NCBI RefSeq assembly: GCF_006547045.1
Contig: NZ_CP041242.1
Span: forward strand, 2,986,001-3,050,000
Length of the DNA stretch: 64,000 nucleotides
Origin: Lysobacter alkalisoli
Lineage (GTDB): Bacteria > Pseudomonadota > Gammaproteobacteria > Xanthomonadales > Xanthomonadaceae
Direction: 5' to 3'
A program made the translations under genes and the position numbers. This document shows positions 40,652-49,280 of the stretch, piece after piece. The first letter of the stretch is position 1, and every line of letters begins with the position of its first letter. A model generated the notes under the pieces. The model was not told where the DNA came from, ran no database searches, and saw nothing but the letters and a program-made list of their open reading frames with translations.

Positions 40652-42034
40652 ATGACCGGTCTGCCCGCCGCGCTGGATCGCGAACTCGCCGCCCTGCTCG
40701 GAGACGGCTGGCTGACCGACCCGGGCGAGCGGTTCACCTACGGCTACGACAACTCGCGCCGCGAGGCGATGCCCGACGCGGTCGCGCTGCCACGGACCAC
40801 CGCACAGGTGCAGGCACTGGTGCGTGCCTGCCGCCGCCATCGCGTACCGATCGTCGCGCGTGGACGCGGCACCAACACCACCGGTGCCGCGGTACCTGTC
40901 GCCGGCGGCGTGGTGGTGTCGTTCGAGCACATGGACCGGATCCTCGACATACGCCCCGGCGACCGCTGCGCGGTGGTCGAGCCGGGCGTGCTCAACGGCG
41001 ACCTGCAGGCTGCGCTCGTGCCGCACGGGCTGTTCTGGCCACCGGACCCGACCAGCGCCGGCTACAGCACGGTCGGCGGCAACTTCGCCTGCAACGCGGG
41101 CGGTCCACGCGCGGTGAAGTACGGCGCCAGCCGGGACAACGTGCTCGCATTGACCGCGGTCACCGGTGCCGGCGAGCTGATCCGCTGTGGCAGCGCGACG
41201 ACCAAGGGCTCGACCGGCTACGACCTGCAACGCCTGCTGGTCGGCAGCGAGGGAACGCTGGCGCTGATCGTGGAGGCAACGCTGCGACTGGTCCCGGCTC
41301 CGGTCGAGCGGCGCGCGATCCGCGCGCTCTACCGCGACGTCGCCGCCGCCGCGCAGGCGGTCGCCCGATTGATGGCACAGCCGATGACGCCGTCGATGCT
41401 GGAGTTCATGGACCACCACGCGGTGCGGCTGGCGCGCGACGTCGGCGGCGCCGACCTGCCGCCCGAGGCCGGCGCGCTGCTGATGATCGAGGCGGACGGC
41501 GACGCACAGACCCTGCCCCATGCCGTCGAAGCGCTGATGCGTGCGGCCGGCGGCGATGGCCTGGTCTCGCTCGACGAAGCCGCCGACGATGCCGCGCGCG
41601 AGCGCCTGTGGGCCGCGCGCAAGGCGCTGTCGCCGGCACTGCGCACGCTGGCACCGGGCAAGATCAACGAAGACGTGGTGGTGCCGGTGTCGCGCATCCC
41701 CGACCTGGTCGATGGTGTGCAGGCACTGTCCGCCGAATCCGGCCTGCCGATCGTCTGCTTCGGCCATGCCGGCAACGGCAACCTGCATGTCAACCTGATG
41801 TTCGACCCGGCCGACACCAGCCAGCTCGAACGTGCGCAGGCGGCAATGGCACAGGTGTTCGAATTGGCGATCCGGCTCGGCGGCACCCTGTCGGGCGAGC
41901 ATGGCATCGGCCTGGCCAAGCGCGACTTCATGCCCCGGGCCATCGACCCGGCGACATTGGCACTGATGCGCGCGATCAAGGCGCAGTTCGATCCCGACGG
42001 CATCCTCAACCCCGGCAAGCTGCTGCCACCATGA
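40652..42034 (+). CDS. FAD-linked 2-hydroxy-acid oxidase (GlcD/D-lactate dehydrogenase type)
   Basis: 460 residues from ATG 40652 (MTGLPAALDRELAALLGDGW); a TTG at 40631 is less likely. PCMH-type FAD domain: VALPRTTAQVQALVRACRRH, RGRGTNTTGAAVPVAGGVVV, PPDPTSAGYSTVGGNFACNA and GYDLQRLLVGSEGTLALIVE. C-terminal domain: HAGNGNLHVNLMFDP and SGEHGIGLAKRDFM with the active-site histidines. It oxidises D-lactate, glycolate or a similar acid and feeds electrons to the respiratory chain; the exact substrate is not determined. Its stop overlaps the next start (ATGA). Confidence 0.93.
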   Translation: MTGLPAALDRELAALLGDGWLTDPGERFTYGYDNSRREAMPDAVALPRTTAQVQALVRACRRHRVPIVARGRGTNTTGAAVPVAGGVVVSFEHMDRILDIRPGDRCAVVEPGVLNGDLQAALVPHGLFWPPDPTSAGYSTVGGNFACNAGGPRAVKYGASRDNVLALTAVTGAGELIRCGSATTKGSTGYDLQRLLVGSEGTLALIVEATLRLVPAPVERRAIRALYRDVAAAAQAVARLMAQPMTPSMLEFMDHHAVRLARDVGGADLPPEAGALLMIEADGDAQTLPHAVEALMRAAGGDGLVSLDEAADDAARERLWAARKALSPALRTLAPGKINEDVVVPVSRIPDLVDGVQALSAESGLPIVCFGHAGNGNLHVNLMFDPADTSQLERAQAAMAQVFELAIRLGGTLSGEHGIGLAKRDFMPRAIDPATLALMRAIKAQFDPDGILNPGKLLPP

Positions 42035-42624
42035 GCCGGAAGCTGGACAGGCTGCTGAAGGATATCCGTGCCTGTACGATCTGCGAGGCACAGCTCCCGC
42101 TCGGTCCGCGCCCGGTACTGCGTGCGAGCTCAAGCGCACGGTTGCTGATCGTCGGCCAGGCCCCCGGCGCCCGCGTGCATGCCAGCGGCATCCCGTGGGA
42201 CGACGCCAGCGGCAGGCGACTGCGCGAGTGGCTGCAGGTCGATGCCGATACCTTCTACGACGAATCGCGCATCGCGATCGTGCCGATGGGATTCTGCTAT
42301 CCGGGAAAGAAGGGCGGCGGCGATGCGCCGCCGCGCCCGGAATGCAGCACGACCTGGCATCCGGAACTGCTGCCGCTGCTGTCCGGCATCGGACTGACCT
42401 TGCTGATCGGCCAGTATGCGCAGGCCTACTTCCTGGGTGATCGTCGCGCGGCGACGCTGACCGGCACGGTGAAGGACTGGCGCAGGCACCTCGGCGACGG
42501 GCTGCTGCCGCTGCCACACCCCAGTCCGCGCAACGTGGCCTGGTTCAAGGCCAACCCATGGTTCGAGGACGATGTCCTGCCGACGCTGCGCGAACGGGTC
42601 CGCGACACGCTCGCCCGTCCCTGA
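42031..42624 (+). CDS. Uracil-DNA glycosylase-superfamily protein with four-cysteine (Fe-S) pattern
   Basis: 197 residues from ATG 42031, four-base overlap with the oxidase gene. The UDG fold shows motif 1 as VGQAPGARVHASGIPWDDAS and motif 2 as LPLPHPSPRN near the C-terminus. Cysteines 15, 18, 89 and 105 (CTIC ... FC-x15-EC) match the Cx2C ... Cx15C arrangement of the 4Fe-4S UDG families. Motif 1 (GQAPG) differs from family 1 (GQDPYH). It may remove uracil or another damaged base; activity is not shown by sequence alone. Confidence 0.85.
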   Translation: MSRKLDRLLKDIRACTICEAQLPLGPRPVLRASSSARLLIVGQAPGARVHASGIPWDDASGRRLREWLQVDADTFYDESRIAIVPMGFCYPGKKGGGDAPPRPECSTTWHPELLPLLSGIGLTLLIGQYAQAYFLGDRRAATLTGTVKDWRRHLGDGLLPLPHPSPRNVAWFKANPWFEDDVLPTLRERVRDTLARP

Positions 42625-43713
42625 CTACATTGTCGCCAACTCGTTGTTGCCCAGGGTCCGGTTGTAGTGATCGCGCAGGCCGACCTTTCGTTCCAGGTCG
42701 GCGATCACGTAGCCGCTGAAGTCGACACCGGTAAGTTCCTCGGCCATGTTGATTCCGCCGGGAGTGTCGACGTTGATCTCCATCATCTTGTCGCCGACGA
42801 TGTCCAGCCCGGCCAGGTACATGCCATCACGGATCAGCTTGGGAGCGACGATACCGGCAAGGCGCAGGGCGTCGGCATCCGGTTCGGCCAGTTCGACCTT
42901 GCCTCCCGCTGTGACATTGCTGCGGGCGTCCCCCGAGTCGTTGTAGCGACGGAAGCACGCGTACTTCCCGTCGACCTGCAGCGGCCGTCCATTGAGCGTG
43001 AGCAGCCTGAGGTCGCCGTTTCGCGCTTCCGGCAGGTACTCCTGGACGATCGCGTAGCCGTCGCGGACGACGGCGTCGATCATCTGGTTGAGGTTCGCAT
43101 CGCTGTCAGGGGTGACGACGAATACGCTCTGGCCACCGGAGCCCTGCAGCGGCTTGATCACGCCATGGCCGTCATGCGCCGCGATGAAGGCCTTGATCTC
43201 CTCGGCATCGAGCGTGATGCAGGTGACTGGCCGGACCACCTCCGGAAAGTGCTGGAAATAGGTCTTGTTGGAGGCATCGGTCAGGTGGGTCGGGTCGTTG
43301 AGCACGATCACGTGCCTGAGCGCCGCCAGTTGCGCGAACAGCAAGCCGCTGTTGGGTGCCCATGGACGCTCGTTGACTTCGTCCGCCGGATCGCTGCGCA
43401 GCATCAGCACGTCGAGTGCCTCGACCGAGATCCGCGCAACCTCCGCGTCGGCCGCCTGCACGTCGGCGAGGAAATCAGCGTCGTCCCGGTAATCGGTGCG
43501 CCTCGGCACGTGCGCATGGGCGTGCACCGTACCGTCGCTGTCATAGATGAAGCCGCCCAGGCCGATGAGGGCAACCGAATGCCCACGCTCGACCGCGCGC
43601 CGGGCCAGCCTGATGGTCGTGTAGTTGTCCTTCTCCGTCGCGATGTCGTTGATGACGAAGCCCAGCTTGATGGCGCGCGCAGCGCGCGGCTCCCGGCGGG
43701 ACGAACCCTTCAT
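42625..43713 (-). CDS. ATP-grasp ligase, glutathione-synthetase-like
   Basis: 362 residues from ATG 43713 (MKGSSRREPRAARAIKLGFV), next to the stop of the DUF1704 gene (four-base overlap); longer upstream frame is antisense noise. GSH-synthetase-type layout: N-terminal Rossmann-like domain (LGFVINDIATEKDNYTTIRL), VLMLRSDPADEVNERPW, the ATP-grasp lid GHGVIKPLQGSGGQSVFVV, VQEYLPEARNGDLRLLTLNG, and metal ligands in MMEINVDTPGGINMAEELTG. No standard gamma-Glu-Cys synthetase is nearby. It belongs to a three-gene operon with a DUF1704 zincin and an N-formylglutamate-amidohydrolase-like protein, a combination predicted to build or process a peptide-like product. Substrate unknown. Confidence 0.88.
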   Translation of the reverse strand: MKGSSRREPRAARAIKLGFVINDIATEKDNYTTIRLARRAVERGHSVALIGLGGFIYDSDGTVHAHAHVPRRTDYRDDADFLADVQAADAEVARISVEALDVLMLRSDPADEVNERPWAPNSGLLFAQLAALRHVIVLNDPTHLTDASNKTYFQHFPEVVRPVTCITLDAEEIKAFIAAHDGHGVIKPLQGSGGQSVFVVTPDSDANLNQMIDAVVRDGYAIVQEYLPEARNGDLRLLTLNGRPLQVDGKYACFRRYNDSGDARSNVTAGGKVELAEPDADALRLAGIVAPKLIRDGMYLAGLDIVGDKMMEINVDTPGGINMAEELTGVDFSGYVIADLERKVGLRDHYNRTLGNNELATM

Positions 43714-44918
43714 GACCGCGGCTCCAGGTGGTAGAAATCGATGATGCCCGTTTCCCGGCAATGCGCCAGCCGCGCCTCGAACTCGGGATGGTCGAAGTAA
43801 CGGGGCAGGAGCGCGGGCGGCACCGCCCATCCGTGTTCGACCAGCTGGTCGAGCACGACCCGATGCGACAGCGCGAACTTGCCCATCAGCAGGGGGACCA
43901 GGGGATTGCCCGCGTGCAGGTGGGCGATGAGGTCGCACAGCCCGCTCAGGTACACCGCATCCTTGGTCAATCCGCCGCCGCGCAGGGCACGCACCGCGAT
44001 GTCGAAAGCGTCGTCGGTGGGCAGGCCATGCGTTTCGTGCAGGCACGCGAAGATCTGCGCGATGCCGTCGCCATGGATCGCCATGTCGACGGCGACCACA
44101 CGCGCGGCCAGCACCCGCAGGCGGTCGCCCGACAGATAGCCGGCCAGGTACTCGGCCAGCACCCCCAGCCCTTCCTGCAGCGCGTCGTAGTGAGCCAACC
44201 CGACTTCCAGCTGGCGCAGCGGCTGCTTCGAGCCGTTGTAGCGCGTCACCACATGGGTGCCGATCTCATGCTGGACCAGCGGCTGGATGCGCGCGTGCGG
44301 CAGGCGTATGTCACCGTCGACGTAGAAGGTCCCGTGCGACACCATCATCATCGAGCCGATGTCGGTGTCGACGACGATGTCGGCATGGAAATCGGGTGCG
44401 CGCTGCCGGTACCAGTCCAGCTCGGCCTCGACCGCCTCAAGGACTTCGTCGATGCCGGCATCCGCTACCAGTGCACGGCCATGCGGCACCTCCCGCAGGA
44501 TGTCGCAGGCTAGTTCCAGCAAGGTGGCATCCACCCCGCCGAACAGGTCCAGGCTGGCGGTCACGAAGCCGTCGGTGCCACGTAATCGCACCAGTTCGAC
44601 CTGGCGCTCGAGCTCGCGCTGCTTCTCCGACAGGAGCCCCTCGAGCAGCGGCGACTCGATGCGGTCGATGGGCAGGTCGAGGAGACGTTGGCGGGCGTCG
44701 TCCAGGTCGATCTCGAGATCGATGTACCGCAGAGGCTCGACGCGGGTGTAGCCGCTGCTCCTGAAGCTTTCCCAGAGTCCGTCGTTATCGACCGGCGAGA
44801 GCGCCAGCAGCCAGTCCAGCTGCCGATCCAGTTCGGCCAGCTCACCATCGATCCCGGCCGCCACGGGCGGCAGCCCGCACACGTCGGATCCGATGTGCCG
44901 GGCGGCGCTCAGCGACAT
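43710..44918 (-). CDS. DUF1704 zincin (MATCAP-like / QEGLA-motif protein)
   Basis: 402 residues from ATG 44918 (MSLSAARHIGSDVCGLPPVA). The HExxxH zinc motif is QHEIGTHVVTRYNG (His217, Glu218, His222) and the family QEGLA motif appears as ALQEGLGVLAEYLAG (residues 246-260), which should carry the third zinc ligand. The family includes the eukaryotic tubulin tyrosine carboxypeptidase MATCAP; bacterial members are annotated as flavohemoglobin-expression-modulating proteins, with little support. An N-terminal helical segment of about 160 residues precedes. It overlaps both neighbours, so it is translated together with them. A peptidase role on the product of the ATP-grasp ligase is inferred. Confidence 0.85.
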   Translation of the reverse strand: MSLSAARHIGSDVCGLPPVAAGIDGELAELDRQLDWLLALSPVDNDGLWESFRSSGYTRVEPLRYIDLEIDLDDARQRLLDLPIDRIESPLLEGLLSEKQRELERQVELVRLRGTDGFVTASLDLFGGVDATLLELACDILREVPHGRALVADAGIDEVLEAVEAELDWYRQRAPDFHADIVVDTDIGSMMMVSHGTFYVDGDIRLPHARIQPLVQHEIGTHVVTRYNGSKQPLRQLEVGLAHYDALQEGLGVLAEYLAGYLSGDRLRVLAARVVAVDMAIHGDGIAQIFACLHETHGLPTDDAFDIAVRALRGGGLTKDAVYLSGLCDLIAHLHAGNPLVPLLMGKFALSHRVVLDQLVEHGWAVPPALLPRYFDHPEFEARLAHCRETGIIDFYHLEPRS

Positions 44919-45760
44919 GCGGTGAACTCCGGACGGACCCCATCCACGGCGGCCTGGAGCCCCTTGCGGAGATCCTCGATGACTTCGATGTCGGCATGTC
45001 CCTCCCACTCGTCCATGTAGATCTTCTTGTACTCCAGGGTGATGGCGCACACGCGATCGCCGTAGGTCGCGTACAGCCATTCCGGGAAATGGCCCCCATC
45101 GGGATAACGCACGTTCTCGCGCACATCCAGGCGGCGCCCGCCCGCGGGGTGCTCGCCGAGCACTTCGATCATGTACTCGACGACAGCGCCCCAGCGGCTG
45201 CGGTCCAGCGTGGTCGCACCCACGTCGATGTCGGGATTTCCGCCGGCCATCGCGGGCTGGGCGTCGGCACCGGCGCGGCGATGGTTGTAACTGTGGATGT
45301 CCAGGACCAGGACACAGCCCCAACGGGCGATCAGGTGCTCGACCAGCTCCGTCACCATGGCGTAGAAACGGTCGTGCAGGGCGAGCGAAAGCGCAAGCTC
45401 CTGCTCCGGCAACGGCCCTTTCCACACCCGTATCCCCCAGGTGTCCTCCGGGTTGGTCGAGAGCGCCCGCTCACGGGGCCGGTTCAGATCAACCTGGAAG
45501 CGCGATGCGCGCACGCACAGCCGCACATCGCCTACAGAGACCAGGACACCGGTCATGGGATCCTCCTCGCGACGGCGCTGGTCCTCGTCGATCGCCAGAT
45601 GCGGGATCAATGACGGACGCATCAGATGGCCGTCATGGATCGCGGTCGCGACCACCGGCCCCTCGTCCAGGACCAGGTCCCAGTCGGCACTGGGCCGCTG
45701 CAGGACCAGCCGCTCGTCCAAGCCGAAGAACGACGATGTCGCGGGCGCTTTATCGTCCAT
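44909..45760 (-). CDS. N-formylglutamate amidohydrolase-like protein
   Basis: 283 residues. The FGase fold shows VVATAIHDGHLMRPSLIPHL, HDRFYAMVTELVEHLIARWG, LVLDIHSYNHRRAGADAQPA (metal-binding Asp-x-His) and HFPEWLYATYGDRVCAITLEYKKIYMDEW. True HutG-type enzymes act in histidine breakdown, but no hut gene is nearby. In this operon it probably cleaves an amide or formamide bond in a different compound. It is the first gene of the cassette; about 140 bases without genes separate it from thiL. Confidence 0.85.
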   Translation of the reverse strand: MDDKAPATSSFFGLDERLVLQRPSADWDLVLDEGPVVATAIHDGHLMRPSLIPHLAIDEDQRRREEDPMTGVLVSVGDVRLCVRASRFQVDLNRPRERALSTNPEDTWGIRVWKGPLPEQELALSLALHDRFYAMVTELVEHLIARWGCVLVLDIHSYNHRRAGADAQPAMAGGNPDIDVGATTLDRSRWGAVVEYMIEVLGEHPAGGRRLDVRENVRYPDGGHFPEWLYATYGDRVCAITLEYKKIYMDEWEGHADIEVIEDLRKGLQAAVDGVRPEFTACR

Positions 45761-45899
45761 GCGCCGATGCTTCCACTGCAGGTATTAGGGCACCGTGATT
45801 GGCTGAACGCCGCGTTCAAACTACGTCCAGCCGGGTACGTCCCATGCCGGTCCCGCCCCCCGAACGCTTCCGCGCGAGGTGCGGAGCAGGGCGGCGGCT

Positions 45900-46877
45900 T
45901 CAGCCGTCGAAATGGATATGGCCGCGGTGCCGCGGCTGCCATTCGCATCCGTCGGCAGCAAATGCGCGGACCCGTTCGCCGACCACAACCTCCCCGACCC
46001 GGGATACCGGAACGCCGGCGTTGGCGGCCGCGGCGAGGATCTCACCGTCTGTGGCCGTCGGAGCGGTAAACGCGAGTTCGTAGTCATCGCCGCCGCTAGC
46101 CTGGAAGCTCGCACGGGCGTCGTCATCGCAGGCAGTGCCGAGCGCATCCGAAGCCGGCAGCCGGTCCAGAGCGATCCGCATGCCGACGCCGCTGGCCTCG
46201 CAGACGTGGTCGAGGTCGGCCAACAGGCCATCGGATACGTCGATGCAGGCGTGGGCAAGACCGGACAACGCTCGACCCAGTGCGATGCGCGGGGTTGGGC
46301 GATCGAGGCGCTGGCGCAGCGTATCGACAGCGGGGATTGCTCCGGATTCAAGCAGCGCCAGCGCAGCGGCAGCATCGCCGAGGGTGCCGCTGACCCAGAC
46401 CGTGTCGCCCACCCGCGCGGCATCGCGCCTCAGCGCACGACCGGGCTCCACGAAGCCATGTACGGTCACGCAGACCGACAATGGGCCGCGGGTGGTGTCA
46501 CCGCCAACCAGGGCGACGCGGTGCTGCGCAGCCAGTTCGAGGAAGCCGTCAAGGAAACCGTCGAGCCAGTCTTCATCGCTTTCGGGCAGAGACAGCGACA
46601 GCGTGCACCAGGCCGGTTCGGCGCCCATCGCGGCAAGGTCGGACAGGTTGACCGCCAGCGCTTTCCAGCCGATGTCGGCCGCGGCGGTAGCACGCGGGAA
46701 GTGGACACCGGCGTTGAGGGTGTCCATTGCGACCACGAGCTGGTGCCCGGTCGGCGGTTGCAGCAGCGCGGCGTCGTCGCCGATGCCGAGGATCACGTCG
46801 TCGCGGGTCGCGGCGCGCTGTCTTATCCGGGTGATGAGTTCGAACTCGGCCAAACGCCTGCCCTCTCTCCGGCCCAC
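45900..46877 (-). CDS. thiL: Thiamine-monophosphate kinase
   Basis: 325 residues from GTG 46877; conserved similarity starts at AEFELITRIRQRAATRDDVI, so a TTG at 46853 is an alternative start (no ATG is available). Conserved parts: GIGDDAALLQPP, AMDTLNAGVHF, KALAVNLSDLAAMGA, VGGDTTRGPLSVCVTVHG, CIDVSDGLLADLDHV and SGGDDYELAFTAP. It makes thiamine diphosphate from the monophosphate. It follows nusB after 94 bases that include a CCCTCTCCCGTAAACGGGAG hairpin (near 46944-46964), a partial copy of the repeat family at 1713. Confidence 0.96.
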   Translation of the reverse strand: MGRREGRRLAEFELITRIRQRAATRDDVILGIGDDAALLQPPTGHQLVVAMDTLNAGVHFPRATAAADIGWKALAVNLSDLAAMGAEPAWCTLSLSLPESDEDWLDGFLDGFLELAAQHRVALVGGDTTRGPLSVCVTVHGFVEPGRALRRDAARVGDTVWVSGTLGDAAAALALLESGAIPAVDTLRQRLDRPTPRIALGRALSGLAHACIDVSDGLLADLDHVCEASGVGMRIALDRLPASDALGTACDDDARASFQASGGDDYELAFTAPTATDGEILAAAANAGVPVSRVGEVVVGERVRAFAADGCEWQPRHRGHIHFDG

Positions 46878-46971
46878 CGGTACAGCCGGCGGACATTCAT
46901 CGACACACGAGCAATGGCCCGCAAACGCGTCTCTTCACCCCTGCCCTCTCCCGTAAACGGGAGGAACAGCA

Positions 46972-47433
46972 TCAATCGCGACGCGCAGCACCGAACTCGG
47001 CGGCACGCCATTCGGCGGCGGCGTGGTCGAGCACACCATTGACGTAGGTGTGGCCGTGCTCGGTGCCAAACTTCTTGACGCTCTCGATGGCCTCGTTGAT
47101 GACCACGCGATACGGCACGTCGAGGCGATGGCGCAGCTCGTAGGCAGCGATGCGCAGGCCGGCGCGCTCGATCGCATCCACCTCCTCGACCGTGCGGTCG
47201 AGGAACGGGGTGAGCGCTTCGTCGAGTTCCTGGCGGTGCTTGTCCACACCGATCACCAGATCCTCGAAATAGGCCAGGTCGGCGTGTTCGCGGGCCTGTT
47301 CATGGGCGAACTGGGCCAGCACCTCGCGCACTGGCGCGCCTGACATCTGCCAGGCATAGACCGCCTGCAGCGCGCGGCGACGGGCACGGGTACGGGCGAT
47401 GGGATCGACCCCGTCCGGGCGGCGGCGGTTCAC
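46972..47433 (-). CDS. nusB: Transcription antitermination factor NusB
   Basis: 153 residues from GTG 47433, which overlaps the ribH stop (GTGA). All-helical protein: [60 protein letters not shown] and VNGVLDHAA. With NusE it binds boxA RNA in rRNA operons. ribH-nusB-thiL is a conserved order in gammaproteobacteria. Confidence 0.97.
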   Translation of the reverse strand: MNRRRPDGVDPIARTRARRRALQAVYAWQMSGAPVREVLAQFAHEQAREHADLAYFEDLVIGVDKHRQELDEALTPFLDRTVEEVDAIERAGLRIAAYELRHRLDVPYRVVINEAIESVKKFGTEHGHTYVNGVLDHAAAEWRAAEFGAARRD

Positions 47434-47963
47434 GGACGCCCCTCCAGCAGGTCGCCTTCCACGAGTGTATCCATGAACGTGTCGAGGTCGTCGGGTTCCG
47501 GCAGCTGCGACAGCAGGTGCGCCATCTCGATCGCGACCAGCGCGGCCTCCTCGCCCTTGTTGCCGAGGTTGCCACCGGCGCGGGCCTCGGCGTCCTCGAA
47601 GCGGTCGACCGCCAGCACCCCGTTGGCGACCGGCACGCCAAAGTCCAGCGAGACCCGCATCAGCGCGTCGGAAACGCCATCGGCGACCTGTTCGTAATGG
47701 CGGGTGTCGCCACGCACCACGCAACCCAGGGCGACGATCGCGGCATGGTCACCGGCCTCGGCCAGGCGGGCGGCGGTGACCGGGATTTCCCAGGCACCGG
47801 GCACCCGGATCACGTCGATCGCGGTTTCGACAACGCCGTTCCCGGTGAATGTCTTGCGGGCCCCGGCAACCAGGGTATCGGTGATGCGCGGGTTCCAGCG
47901 GCTGGCGATGATCGCGTAGCGCGCGCCCGGGGGGCTGCGCAGATCGCCTTCGATATGGGGCAT
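47430..47963 (-). CDS. ribH: 6,7-dimethyl-8-ribityllumazine synthase
   Basis: 177 residues. Conserved sequences: [55 protein letters not shown] (catalytic His) and [23 protein letters not shown]. Condenses the RibB and RibD products to lumazine. The C-terminal extension ([20 protein letters not shown]) is longer than usual. Between ribBA (upstream) and nusB. Confidence 0.98.
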   Translation of the reverse strand: MPHIEGDLRSPPGARYAIIASRWNPRITDTLVAGARKTFTGNGVVETAIDVIRVPGAWEIPVTAARLAEAGDHAAIVALGCVVRGDTRHYEQVADGVSDALMRVSLDFGVPVANGVLAVDRFEDAEARAGGNLGNKGEEAALVAIEMAHLLSQLPEPDDLDTFMDTLVEGDLLEGRP

Positions 47964-48026
47964 GGGGTGGTGGCTTCGAGTTGTGTTGCGTGAGGGGCAG
48001 TTTAGCGGCTTCGGAGGGGAGCGGGT

Positions 48027-49163
48027 CTAGCAACCATCCCCAGACACGTACTCGACCACCTCCAGCCCGAACCCGGCCAGGCCGATCTGCTTGCGCGGAG
48101 TGCCGAGCACGCGCAGCTTGCCGAGGCCGAGGTCAGCGAGGATCTGGCCGCCTGCGCCGTTGCGTCGCCATTCGCTGAGAGCCTGGCCGCGACCACCGGC
48201 GACCGGCTCTTCGTGGTGCCCGCTTTCGGCAGGCATCCCGACCTGGATCCGTCGCAGCAGGGCATCGGGCGACGGCTGATCGCCTCCGAGCACCACCAGC
48301 GCGCCACGGCCTTCGGCGGATATCCGCGCCAGCACGTCGCTCACCGCGGGGCCAAAGTCCGGACGCCGCCAGTGCAGCGTATCGGCCAACGGGTTGTGCA
48401 CGTGCACGCGGACGAGAGTCGGGGTGACGGCATCGGGTGCGCCGCGCAGCAGGGCGAAATGCAGGACGTGACTGAGCCGGTCACGGTAGGTCACCAGCTG
48501 GAACTCGCCGTGCTCGGTCTCGATCGGGCGTGCGTCGACCCGCTCGACGGTGTGCTCGGTGTCGAGCCGATGGCGGATCAGGTCCTCGATCGAACCGATC
48601 TTCAAGCCATGCTCGGCAGCGAACTGCTCCAGTTGCGGGCGCCGCGCCATGCTGCCGTCGGGGTTGAGGATCTCGACCAGCACCCCGGCCGGCTCCAGCC
48701 CGGCCAGCATCGCCAGGTCGGCCGCGGCCTCGGTATGTCCGGCGCGGTTGAGCACGCCGCCCGGCTGTGCCTGCAACGGGAAGATGTGGCCGGGCTGGTG
48801 CAGGTCGGCCGGCTTCGCATCCGGGCGCACTGCGGTGCGGACGGTGTGGGCGCGGTCGTAGGCGCTGATGCCGGTGGTCACGCCCTCGGCCGCCTCGATG
48901 CTGACGGTGAAGTTGGTGTGGTGCTGCGAGGTGTTGTCGCGCACCATCGGCGGCAAGCCGAGCTGGGCGCAGCGCTCGCGGGTCAGCGACAGGCAGACCA
49001 GGCCGCGCGCGTGGGTGACCATGAAGTTGATGTCCGACGGCTTGACCAGCTCGGCGGCCATGATCAGGTCGCCTTCGTTCTCGCGGTCCTCGTCGTCGAC
49101 GATCACGACCATGCGGCCGTTGCGGATTTCTTCCAGCAGCTCGGGGATGGGGGCGAAAGGCAT
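48027..49163 (-). CDS. ribB: 3,4-dihydroxy-2-butanone-4-phosphate synthase with a degenerate GTP cyclohydrolase II domain
   Basis: 378 residues from ATG 49163 (MPFAPIPELLEEIRNGRMVV), chosen for its GGAG ribosome site. The DHBP synthase half is complete: VIVDDEDRENEGDLIMAAEL, RGLVCLSLT, DNTSQHHTNFTVSIEAAEGV, HIFPLQAQPGGVLNRAGHTE. The C-terminal half has the GTP cyclohydrolase II fold and its end (GGQILADLGLGKLRVLGTPR), but the zinc loop reads LVRVHVHNPLADTLHWRRPD and has none of the three ligand cysteines. That half should therefore be inactive, and a separate ribA is expected elsewhere. Confidence 0.93.
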   Translation of the reverse strand: MPFAPIPELLEEIRNGRMVVIVDDEDRENEGDLIMAAELVKPSDINFMVTHARGLVCLSLTRERCAQLGLPPMVRDNTSQHHTNFTVSIEAAEGVTTGISAYDRAHTVRTAVRPDAKPADLHQPGHIFPLQAQPGGVLNRAGHTEAAADLAMLAGLEPAGVLVEILNPDGSMARRPQLEQFAAEHGLKIGSIEDLIRHRLDTEHTVERVDARPIETEHGEFQLVTYRDRLSHVLHFALLRGAPDAVTPTLVRVHVHNPLADTLHWRRPDFGPAVSDVLARISAEGRGALVVLGGDQPSPDALLRRIQVGMPAESGHHEEPVAGGRGQALSEWRRNGAGGQILADLGLGKLRVLGTPRKQIGLAGFGLEVVEYVSGDGC

Positions 49164-49184
49164 GTTGGGCTCCGGTGTACTTCT

Positions 49185-49275
49185 CGTCATCCCGGCGAAA
49201 ACCGGGATCCAGCATCTGAAAAACAGTGCTTCTGGAAAAAAGTCGAAATGGATTCCGGCTTTCGCCGGGATGACG
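49185..49275. repeat. CGTCATCCC(C/G)GCGAA-family inverted repeat, copy 1
   Basis: CGTCATCCCGGCGAAAACCGG at one end, and GCTTTCGCCGGGATGACG at the other, around an AAAAACAG/TTCTGG-rich centre. It lies in the ribE-ribB gap (49164-49280). A second copy lies at 57203-57316. As a hairpin it may affect transcript levels of the two genes. Confidence 0.82.
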
Positions 49276-49280
49276 TCGGG

